From Sutterella faecalis (lineage in GTDB: Bacteria > Pseudomonadota > Gammaproteobacteria > Burkholderiales > Burkholderiaceae_F), in assembly GCF_006337085.1 (NCBI RefSeq), contig NZ_CP040882.1, forward strand, positions 2,728,001-2,792,000: 64,000 nucleotides of DNA. Direction: 5' to 3'. A model generated the notes under the pieces. It ran no database searches. It was not told the DNA's origin and saw only the letters and a program-made list of their open reading frames with translations. Position 1 is the first letter of the stretch, and each line of letters begins with the position of its first letter. Positions 57,501 through 64,000 of this stretch are shown piece by piece. A program made the position numbers and the translations under genes.

Positions 57501-58252
57501 TCATAACCTTCAGAGCCGTTGGTCGGGTAGCCCGTGAGTCCAAGGTTGATGAGTTCCTGTGGGGTGATGGTTGTCAGCCTATCTTTTTCCTGCCAATAAT
57601 CGCTGAAGGAATTCCATGTTCCCTCTTTGTTTGAATAGGGAACATGCAGATAGTCGGCAATCCCGGAAGACATCGTGAGGATCTGCTTTACGGTGACGTT
57701 GGCAGCTTCCGGAGCAATCGAGAGATCAATCCCAAGGTTGTATTTTTCATTGAGTTCTCCCAGGGTGTCGTCGAGCGACATCGCGTTGGCGGCGACGAGC
57801 CGCATGGCAAGCGTGCCAATGTAGGTCTTCGACTGGCTGCCGACGCGCATGGCGTCGCCATCCTGGGCAAGATTTGCTTTATTGCCTGTGCCGTCCTCAT
57901 TTAGATCACGGTAGCCGGCGGCGCCTGTGTAGGTATATTTTTTGCCATCGCTGCTTGCATTCATCCGGATGAAGCCGCCCGTGACGGCGGTAAGCCCCTG
58001 AGTCTTGAGATCCTTGTCGAAGTTGGTATCGATTGTGTCCTGAAGGATCAGATCCGTGAGCTTGCTGAAGTTCTTGTCATTAATCACCCCCGGATCCGTA
58101 TAGAACGTGTTGGCTGCTGCGGCTGGCTGGAGAGCGCCCAGGACGGCCAAACCCAGAAATGAGGCGAGAAGGCTGCGCGACAGAAGAGAGAGGCGGCAGG
58201 ATGGAGCGGCGTGCTGGCGAATGGAGGCACGCTTGGAGGCGGTCGAGGTCAC
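54509..58252 (-). CDS. autotransporter with class C beta-lactamase/esterase-type passenger
   Basis: A 1247-residue type Va secreted protein. A GTG at 58252 with a GGAG site is the best start; an ATG at 58315 would add 21 residues. A long signal peptide ends PAAAAN near residue 48. The first part of the passenger (about 50-470) is a serine hydrolase of the class C beta-lactamase fold: SxxK as SQSK in MRVGSQSKTYIG, Tyr-x-Asn as YSN in GSYSNTNCAIIG, and HxG as HAG in GHAGSITG. A repeat-rich beta-helix-like stretch follows (about 500-880), and the last 280 residues are the autotransporter barrel ending AQFLF. It is likely exposed at or released from the cell surface and hydrolyses esters or D-peptides; a beta-lactamase role is less likely. 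Confidence 0.85.
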   Translation of the reverse strand: MTSTASKRASIRQHAAPSCRLSLLSRSLLASFLGLAVLGALQPAAAANTFYTDPGVINDKNFSKLTDLILQDTIDTNFDKDLKTQGLTAVTGGFIRMNASSDGKKYTYTGAAGYRDLNEDGTGNKANLAQDGDAMRVGSQSKTYIGTLAMRLVAANAMSLDDTLGELNEKYNLGIDLSIAPEAANVTVKQILTMSSGIADYLHVPYSNKEGTWNSFSDYWQEKDRLTTITPQELINLGLTGYPTNGSEGYDGSYSNTNCAIIGLIAEKFYGEKLSTILTENVFNAAGLGEQIWFPTTKDLTETIGSDKYINGYINGSNGQMSDTTETDPSVPWAAGAVVATAEGQLLWLDELINNSHNLVEADLYAQRLISAMWQDGAGRNIVNVSSFRTQYGYYLYTMTSPVTGQDMIGHAGSITGYTSMLAYFPHLDTGLVINVAGGLYNNSGITTTVAAPFFSLELALTREAYQSGSRLVSSDGKTVEYKGGSAQFYAGKPDLEVGTRGVVRLDTETVGGGSNPSVVNIYSTNRTVTYTEPETIPYVAQVVTEIDPTITFYGRGTGLATDKTDGNSSEQMDSWDHAFDVKTGGTINLLANARIEARGARTTALHSDGGTLNVDGEAAAYGQDAYGVSVGSGKANISGLAWAQGLDAAGLFVEGGSATLTGEARGSWGANGLLMTGGEVTVDGGFVTASTIASGEKYKVDAVEMSGGTLVVKNGGVVAADFSLSTPNLALNMKGADSSTSSSGKATFESGSLLSGLVYMYGGSLTMGEGSTYSINLLALESTETKASRDGSTYAFTLSGNNATVTFEKGSTLLLEGAKLNSEYDLTNGAIDFKPATLSFGTYLLEGEYDSAKGTVVVSGMDDAALWSLDGMSGKKASALESLFTSGLDQSSSNGGYRFMSRLFDERYASKSEAVRTWHKAAAPGAMLGYAAAARQVADQMHSQVEERIRAKLNNAEFKDPELTPAAGSLWASVWYSRNDADGFDATGGSAAYDTDARGAVFGVDFTRDAWTIGGALHAGAFDTDGTDGVNLKSEGTFMGASFYSAYAMNDWALTADLGAARYDMDVSGGVLNGLAFESVSADIDAYSLSAGFKAEKRIAEAGPVGLSADAGVRFLHFHQSDYSVAISGDTSFRTSTDDVQQWTFPIGFTASGKVVSGEWTFTPSAALHYVYAAGDRAEESESRFAFGAAGTADFSAAFTDRHSMTAGLGLEARTDRMAFAFTAGADSISSNQKAWTTGIRAQFLF

Positions 58253-58586
58253 GATGAAGCTCCAGAAAAAATGGGGAGTATTTAGATGATTCTGACATAT
58301 CGTATTACGTTTCATATTGAAAACTATCGGTTGTATTGAGCCGCCCATTTATTTGAAGCTGTAAACGCTATGTTGACCCATGTAATACGATCTCCATGCC
58401 TATAATTTTCCCTGTCTCCATAGCAAAAGCGTCTGTTCGAAAAATCCCGTTATGCCTTAAGTTTTCTGCATTTTTTAGTATTTAGAAATGCAGAAAAGGC
58501 CGGGAATTGCTGAATCCATTATTGTTTACTGCTTTGATTTTGAATATCCGCAGCTTTGGCTTCTTTATCTGCACCTGAGTGACGCA
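58253..58586. promoter_or_regulatory. divergent promoter region of the autotransporter and NRPS genes
   Basis: AT-rich compared with flanks. ATCGTATTAC (58299-58308) and GTAATACGAT (58382-58391) form a perfect 10-bp inverted repeat separated by 73 bases. A TATAAT box is at 58401-58406, and TTGACC at 58373-58378 with a rather long spacer (22). The repeat pair may be a regulator-binding site that controls both genes. Confidence 0.5.
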
Positions 58587-61500
58587 ATGACGAATTCAAA
58601 AAAGAATCCTGCTTTTTATGAACGGATAGAAGATGTTTGCCGAGCCTGTCCGGATGTCCCTGCGGCTGAGGCTCCGGAAGGGACTCTGACCTATGGAGAG
58701 CTGCTGCGTCGATCCTCAGGCGTCGCACAGGCGCTTCAGGAGCAAAAGCGCGAGGTCGTGGGTCTTCTCTTTCCGGCGGGGCTCGACTATCTGGTGAGTC
58801 TTCTGGGCACTGCCCGCTCGCAGAATGCCTTCATGCCGCTCGACCCGAGCTTCCCGGAAAAAAGGCTTCTCAGGTTTATTGAGGTCTCCGGCTGCCGGAC
58901 GGTTGTTTCGACCCGTTCCGTGGGCGAAGCCTTTCCGGAGATACTCAATTCAGGCGTCAGGATGGTCTGGATTGAGGATCTGGAAGCCTCGGACGATGAG
59001 CTCGTGCGCGAACCGGTGAAGCCGCTGGATCCGGCTTACGTGATGTTCACGTCCGGTTCGACCGGCGAACCCAAGGCGGTGCTCGGCAATCAGCGCGGGC
59101 TCGCGCACTTCATCGGCTGGGAGCGAAAGGAATTCGGGCTCGATGAGAATCCTCCGAGAAGTTCCTGGCTGTCTGCCATTACGTTCGACGTGTCGCTGCG
59201 CGACATTCTGATTCCGCTCTCGACGGGCGGCACGCTCTGCGTGCCGAGTCCCGACGAGCGCCAGGTGCCGCATCTGCTTGCGCGGTGGCTGCGCGAAAAG
59301 CGGGTGAGCTTCATGCACTGCGTGCCCACGGTGCTGCGCCTTCTTACCCAGGCGCTCGACGAGCCGCTCCCCGACATGCGGACGACGCTTTCCGCGGGCG
59401 AGCCGCTTTTCGCCCGCGACGTGAATCTCTACCGCGAGCGCGCTTCGGCCCATCCCGCGCAGATTGAGATGGTGAATCTCTACGGGCCGACGGAAACGAC
59501 GCTTGCCAAATTCTTCTGGCGCATGCCTGCCGGCGAACCGCTTCCGCAGGCGCCCGGACAGATGCTCCCCGTGGGGCATCCGCTGCCCGGAACGGCTGCG
59601 CTTATTCTCGACGGCGCCATGCTTTGCCCGCCGGGCGAAGTGGGCGAAATCTACATCCGCACCCGCTACCGCACCTCGGGCTACCTCAACCGGCCCGAAC
59701 TCACAAAGAAGGTGTTCGTGCAGAATCCGCTCACGGATGATCCTGACGACATCATCTACCGCTCCGGCGACCTCGGCAAATACATCGACGACGAGGGAAC
59801 GGTCGAATGCCTCGGCCGGCGCGACGGTCAGGTGAAGATCAGCGGCGTGCGCATTGAGCTCGGCGAAGTGGAAACCGACCTGCGCGAAATCCAGGGCGTC
59901 GAGGATGCGGCTGTCGTGGCGCACGTCGACGGTTCCGGGCAGAAGTTCCTTGTGGGCTACGTGACGCTCACGGAGTCGAGCGAATCGCTCCTGGGACCTC
60001 GAGAAGACGTTCCGGAACGGCTACGTGAGGAGCTTGCCAAGGTGCTCGCACCCCAGTCGGTGCCGTCGATCATCCTGGTGGTCGACGACCTTCCGCGCAC
60101 GACGAGCGGCAAGGTGAATAAGCGCATGCTCCCGAAGCCCGATGAGCTCCTGGGCGAGGAAGCGGCATGCGTGCCGCCTGCCACCCGGACGGAAGAACGC
60201 ATCTGCGCGCTCTGGCGCGAACTCTTCGAGCGCGACCGCATCAGCGTTGAAACGCCCTTTGCACAACTGGGCGGCGACAGTCTCCATGCCATCAAGGCGC
60301 TTTCGCTCCTGTACCGCGAATTCAATGCCAATCTGTCGCTTCGCGAATTCTTCCACGCGAAGACGGTTCGCGAACTCGCCAAAATCCTGGACGACCGCGG
60401 ATTCGGAAGCGCTGAAGGTGCAAAAACGGACGCCGATGAAGGGGCTCTGGAGCCCGCTCAGAAAGCGGCAGGGGAGAGCGCTCCGCTTACCTCGGTGCAG
60501 AAAGGCATCTGGATGGCCGAGCAGATGGCGGAAGGCGGAGACGCTTATGCGCTCCCTGAAGCCTATGAGCTTGATGCCGACATTGATTTCGAGAAGCTCG
60601 CTCTGGCGTTTCAGGAAGTTCAGAAGCGCCACGATGCGCTGAGAACCGTATTCGCGGCTTCTCCCGAGGGTGAAGTTCGTCAGCAGGTGTCTCGCCTTCC
60701 GCTTGCGGTCTTTGAGAATCTCGGGGACCTCTCGCCAGAAGAAGCGCAGGCCGCGATCGCCGCCAACCGGCGCCATGCGTTCGATCTGGAGCATGGTCCG
60801 CTCGTGCGGCTTGCGGGCGGCAAGATCCGTGCGGCCGAAGGCGCCTGCCGCACGCTCATCCTCTTCAACATTCACCACATCGTCTGCGACGTGACTTCGC
60901 TTGCGGTTGTGGCCGACGAGCTCGGCACGATTTACGGCAGCCTGCTTCGCGGCGAAGAACCGCTTTCGAGACTCACTGCAGCTCCGGCGCTGAGTTTTGC
61001 CGCTTATGCGGAAGAAGAGGCGCAGCGCCGGGAGAGGCCTGAATTTGCGTCTCGTTTGAAGGAAGCCGCGAAGGAAATCGGACGCATTGACAAGCGCGCG
61101 GCGCTCCCCGCAGACTTCCATGACGCCGATGTCCGCACATTCGCGGGCGACACGGTTCGCCGCGAAATCTCGCCAGAGGTCTATAAGCGCCTGAAGCGTA
61201 CAGCTGGAAAGGCTGGCGCATCGATGTATTCGCTTTTCCTCTCGCTCGTCAATGTGCTTCTCATGAGAAAGTCCGGAGTGACGAAGGTCGTCACGGGGGC
61301 TCCGGTGCTCGGCCGCTCTCGTCCTGGACTTGAGAATGCCGTCGGGTGCTTTGTCAATGTGGCGCCTGTCGTCTGCGAAGCCGGTCCGGACGCCGGGTTT
61401 GAAGCGCTGCTGAAGACGGCGGACAGCGCCGTGAAGCGTGCGCTTGAGCGTCAGGATCTGCCGATTGATTTGATCGAGGAGGCCGCGGGCGCGTCGCACG

Positions 61501-63722
61501 CCCCGGGTGAAAGCCCCTTCTTTGACGTGCTCGTTGCGGCGGTGTCTTCCAACGTGGCCGTGCCTCAGCTGGGCGGCATTCCGATGAAGGATGCCGAGCC
61601 TGAAGCTCTCTGGCATGAGGCCCGCTACGATCTCGTCTTCCATTTCACGGAAAGGAAGGATTCGGCGGCGCTTGATCTCAACTTTGCGGCCGACCGGTTC
61701 TCGCGCGCTCATATGGAGCGCGCTGCTGATGCAATCATCGCGGAGGCGGAAGCCGTGGCGCGCATGAGCCCGACGGAACTCAAGGGCACCGTATCGTCGC
61801 CAAGAAATATGCCGCTCATGAGCGAGATGGATCTCGCGCGCCTTGAGATGCTGTCTTCCGGTCCCGAGCGTCCCGTGACCTTCCGGTCCATTGGTCAATC
61901 GCTTCTTCGCTTTGCGATTGAGACGCCGGATGCGCCGGCCGTCATTCATCCCGATCAGGCGGGAGCCCCGCAGAGCGTCAGTTACGCTGAGGCTGCGGCT
62001 AAGGCGGTCGCCATTGCAGCGGCGCTTCGCGCGAAAGGCGTGAAGTCCGGCGACTTCGTGGCGCTTCTCGCCGACCGTTCTCCCGAAAGCTTTGAGGCGC
62101 TCGCCGCCATTGATCTGCTGAACGCCGTCTATGTGCCGGTTGACGCGTCGCTCCCGGAGAAGCGCATTCAGTCGCTCATGGATACGGCGTCGCCCGCGCT
62201 CTGCCTCGCGGATAGGTCCGGCGAAGCCATTGCGCTTCCGGCCGGGCTGGCTAAAGTGAATCTCTCTCAAATTGAACTCTCTTCGGCTGAAAATTCAGCT
62301 CTGCCTGAATGCCCGGAAGATTCGTCCCGCACTGCCGCGATTCTCTTTACCTCCGGCACGACCGGAGCGCCGAAGGGATCGCGCTGCCCGCTCAAGGGCA
62401 TTCTCAATACGGCGGAGGCGATCAACCGCGAATTAGGCGTTGAGCCGGAAAGCCGCGTTCTGCAGTTTGCGAGTCCCTCCTTTGATGCGGCGCTCCTCAC
62501 GATCGCAATGGCTTGGTGCGCCGGCGCCGCGGCCGTTACGGCGCCGCGGGACGTGATTGAGTCTCCGGAAGTCTTTGCCGCGTGGCTGAGGAAATCCGGC
62601 GCAGACCGCGCGGTGCTGCCCCCCGCATACGTGCGGGAGCTTCTGCGAGAAGCGCCTGACGGCCTCGAGTGCCTGAAGGCCTTCATGATGGGCGGGGAAG
62701 TGCCGCCGGCAGAAGCGCTGAAGGATGCGGTTGAAAGCGGCGTGCCGATCTTCAACGGCTACGGACCCTCGGAAGCGAGCGTCTGTTCTGCAAGCCGCCG
62801 GCTGACGCCGGAAGACTGCGCGCCCGGAGCGGATATCCCCATCGGGGCGCCTCTTCCCAATACAACCGTGAGAATCGCGGATGCTCTGGGCGGGCTCGCG
62901 GGCTTTGACGAACCGGGCGAAATGTGGATCTCGGGCCTCGGCGTGTCCGCCGGATACGTGAAGACGCCTGTTGGAAATTCGGCCTTCTTTGACGATTCCC
63001 AATACGGCATGACCTACCGCACAGGCGACCTCGGCATTCGCCGCGACGACGGCACGATTCTTTATCGCGGCCGCATGGACGATCAGGTCAAGGTTGCGGG
63101 AAACCGCATTGAGCCCGCTGAAGTGACTGCCGTTCTTCAGGCGTGTCCTCTTATCGATGAGGCCGTCGTTCTTCCGGTGACGATGCTCGGAAGCACGAGG
63201 CTTGCCGCCTGGGTGGTGCCCAAAGCGGGCATGAAGAGCTTCGTCAGGGACGATGCGCTTCGCGACTGGTGTACGGAGCGGCTTCCCTCTTATGCCGTGC
63301 CGAGTCTTTTCGTGGTGCTCGAAAAGTTCCTGAGAACGCCCAACGGCAAGGTTGACGGTGCGGCGCTGAAGGCGCTCCTCGAAAGAGAAGCACCGGCAGG
63401 GGAGTCTGGCTCCTCAGGGTCTCCGTCAGGTCTGGAAGGAGAACTCCTCGAGCTCTGGCGAAATATGCTCAGGCGTCCGAATCTCTCGCTCGACGACAAT
63501 TTGATGAGTGCGGGCGCGGATTCGATTATTGCCATCCGGGCGGTTCAGGCCATGGCCCGCAAGGGACTCAAGGCTGCGGTTCGGGATATTTTCCGTGCAA
63601 GGACGGTGCGCGCGCTTGCCAAAACGGTCGCAGTCAGCTCTAAGACGATGGAGGGTGCTTCGGCATCTGAGGACGTGGTCCTCAGTCCCGCGGCACGCAG
63701 GTTTCCAGGGATTCGGCGCTGA
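58587..63722 (+). CDS. nonribosomal peptide synthetase, A-T-C-A-T (frameshifted at 3' end)
   Basis: A 1711-residue multidomain enzyme. Module 1: adenylation (A3 motif FTSGSTGEPKA near residue 153, A5 NLYGPTETT, A7 YRSGDLG, A10 TTSGKVNK) and carrier protein (LGGDSLHAIK near 561). Module 2: condensation with HHIVCD (HHxxxD) near 761, a second adenylation domain (FTSGTTGAPKG near 1253, NGYGPSEAS, YRTGDLG, TPNGKVD) and a carrier protein (GADSIIAIR near 1642). The enzyme activates two amino acids and joins them; substrate codes are not reliably read here. The frame stops at 63722, but the adjacent frame continues into another domain, so the gene is longer. The ATG at 58587 is preferred to the upstream 58488 frame. 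Confidence 0.88.
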   Translation: MTNSKKNPAFYERIEDVCRACPDVPAAEAPEGTLTYGELLRRSSGVAQALQEQKREVVGLLFPAGLDYLVSLLGTARSQNAFMPLDPSFPEKRLLRFIEVSGCRTVVSTRSVGEAFPEILNSGVRMVWIEDLEASDDELVREPVKPLDPAYVMFTSGSTGEPKAVLGNQRGLAHFIGWERKEFGLDENPPRSSWLSAITFDVSLRDILIPLSTGGTLCVPSPDERQVPHLLARWLREKRVSFMHCVPTVLRLLTQALDEPLPDMRTTLSAGEPLFARDVNLYRERASAHPAQIEMVNLYGPTETTLAKFFWRMPAGEPLPQAPGQMLPVGHPLPGTAALILDGAMLCPPGEVGEIYIRTRYRTSGYLNRPELTKKVFVQNPLTDDPDDIIYRSGDLGKYIDDEGTVECLGRRDGQVKISGVRIELGEVETDLREIQGVEDAAVVAHVDGSGQKFLVGYVTLTESSESLLGPREDVPERLREELAKVLAPQSVPSIILVVDDLPRTTSGKVNKRMLPKPDELLGEEAACVPPATRTEERICALWRELFERDRISVETPFAQLGGDSLHAIKALSLLYREFNANLSLREFFHAKTVRELAKILDDRGFGSAEGAKTDADEGALEPAQKAAGESAPLTSVQKGIWMAEQMAEGGDAYALPEAYELDADIDFEKLALAFQEVQKRHDALRTVFAASPEGEVRQQVSRLPLAVFENLGDLSPEEAQAAIAANRRHAFDLEHGPLVRLAGGKIRAAEGACRTLILFNIHHIVCDVTSLAVVADELGTIYGSLLRGEEPLSRLTAAPALSFAAYAEEEAQRRERPEFASRLKEAAKEIGRIDKRAALPADFHDADVRTFAGDTVRREISPEVYKRLKRTAGKAGASMYSLFLSLVNVLLMRKSGVTKVVTGAPVLGRSRPGLENAVGCFVNVAPVVCEAGPDAGFEALLKTADSAVKRALERQDLPIDLIEEAAGASHAPGESPFFDVLVAAVSSNVAVPQLGGIPMKDAEPEALWHEARYDLVFHFTERKDSAALDLNFAADRFSRAHMERAADAIIAEAEAVARMSPTELKGTVSSPRNMPLMSEMDLARLEMLSSGPERPVTFRSIGQSLLRFAIETPDAPAVIHPDQAGAPQSVSYAEAAAKAVAIAAALRAKGVKSGDFVALLADRSPESFEALAAIDLLNAVYVPVDASLPEKRIQSLMDTASPALCLADRSGEAIALPAGLAKVNLSQIELSSAENSALPECPEDSSRTAAILFTSGTTGAPKGSRCPLKGILNTAEAINRELGVEPESRVLQFASPSFDAALLTIAMAWCAGAAAVTAPRDVIESPEVFAAWLRKSGADRAVLPPAYVRELLREAPDGLECLKAFMMGGEVPPAEALKDAVESGVPIFNGYGPSEASVCSASRRLTPEDCAPGADIPIGAPLPNTTVRIADALGGLAGFDEPGEMWISGLGVSAGYVKTPVGNSAFFDDSQYGMTYRTGDLGIRRDDGTILYRGRMDDQVKVAGNRIEPAEVTAVLQACPLIDEAVVLPVTMLGSTRLAAWVVPKAGMKSFVRDDALRDWCTERLPSYAVPSLFVVLEKFLRTPNGKVDGAALKALLEREAPAGESGSSGSPSGLEGELLELWRNMLRRPNLSLDDNLMSAGADSIIAIRAVQAMARKGLKAAVRDIFRARTVRALAKTVAVSSKTMEGASASEDVVLSPAARRFPGIRR

Positions 63723-64000
63723 TTTCGAAGGCTTCACGCAAAGCGCCGTGCTGCGGATTCGCACGAGTGAATCGTCTGATGCCGCAGCTCGCATCATCGA
63801 ACGCGTGCTTGCCCGCCATCGCATGACGGGTCTTCACCCGACGATGGCGGGAGGCTGGCGTTTGATGCCCGTAGGCACCGAAACCGCTCAGGTACGCGTT
63901 TTCTCTGAAGGATCGGATTCGCAGACGCTCCTCGCGCGAGCGAGAGAGTGCCTCTCGCTTCGCGAAGGCAGGCTCGCTGCGGCTGCGCTCGCGCCTCAGA
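63703..64000 (+). pseudogene. continuation of the NRPS in the next frame: start of an epimerization/condensation domain (partial)
   Basis: If one T of the TTT at 63702-63704 is removed, the NRPS frame reads on without a stop to the end of the window: RRFQGFGADFEGFTQSAVLRI, then a helical ARIIERVLARHRMTGLHPT and GGWRLMP, and later ARECLSLREGRLAAAALAP. These match the opening of an epimerization or condensation domain (QSVLL, HHDALR, GPL regions). Therefore the NRPS would be A-T-C-A-T-E or continue with a further condensation domain. Either a true inactivating insertion or an assembly error; the domain continues beyond the window. Confidence 0.7.

Noticed and set aside
54509..58252. Autotransporter as a true antibiotic-resistance beta-lactamase
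   Set aside because: The SxxK, YxN and HxG motifs are also those of esterases and D-aminopeptidases; the HAG triad in place of KTG is more like esterase or peptidase members.
1..64000. CRISPR arrays, tRNA, rRNA genes, prophage structural genes
   Set aside because: No array of identical direct repeats with spacers, no cloverleaf or rRNA sequence and no phage structural protein was seen on reading through the window. A dedicated RNA scan was not possible.

Overview
The window looks like chromosome of a GC-rich, host-associated betaproteobacterium, most likely of the Sutterellaceae (Burkholderiales). This is an inference from gene content: a Burkholderia-type trimeric porin, exported flavin reductases beside a small tetraheme cytochrome c, a Dba-DsbI disulfide system, a PbrR/CadR-type metal regulator and a large autotransporter. 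No rRNA or tRNA gene was seen to fix the taxonomy.

Layout. 1-4.7 kb holds a TerB-C protein (cut by the window edge), a BrxD-like ATPase and an Lhr/BrxH-like helicase, which together match the Shango anti-phage system. 4.8-10.9 kb has an amidohydrolase, an MFS exporter, a secreted protein built of 17-residue repeats, a nitroreductase, an XRE regulator and the NO dioxygenase Hmp. 11.2-13.6 kb is a complete 2399-bp insertion sequence (IS1202/ISNCY-like) whose two ends, 19-bp target duplication and internal repeat array can all be read. 14-22.6 kb carries two related small lipoproteins, formate-tetrahydrofolate ligase, a FixJ-type response regulator, a Nim/PPOX-like flavoprotein, a TPP riboswitch with thiC, metQ and an aldo/keto reductase. 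22.9-34 kb has unknown membrane proteins, a YtcJ-like amidohydrolase, an APC permease, a Zn/Cd/Pb P-type ATPase with its divergent MerR regulator, and isoaspartyl dipeptidase. 34.2-44 kb has dba-dsbI, a YihY-family membrane protein, a Sel1 protein, a PpiC-type foldase, yciB, a two-domain M16 protease, a frameshifted quinone reductase and a GNAT acetyltransferase.

44.2-49.7 kb contains a degenerate type I methylase/specificity fusion, serB, a Sec-exported flavin reductase and a short DprA-like protein. 49.7-58.3 kb, mostly on the minus strand, contains an EamA transporter, the tetraheme cytochrome, a Tat-exported flavin reductase, a porin and a 1247-residue autotransporter with a class C beta-lactamase/esterase passenger. 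From 58.6 kb to the end, divergent from the autotransporter, lies a nonribosomal peptide synthetase (A-T-C-A-T) that continues in another frame as an epimerization/condensation-like domain after a one-base shift near 63703.

How the genes may work together (inference): surface hydrolase, porin, periplasmic flavin reductase and tetraheme cytochrome lie in one series and could form a chain that releases, imports and respires an unsaturated organic acid. The strongest candidates for further attention are that cluster, the frameshifted NRPS and the inverted repeat it shares with the autotransporter promoter, the methylase/specificity fusion lacking visible catalytic motifs, and the regularly spaced TGAGAC array inside the insertion sequence.
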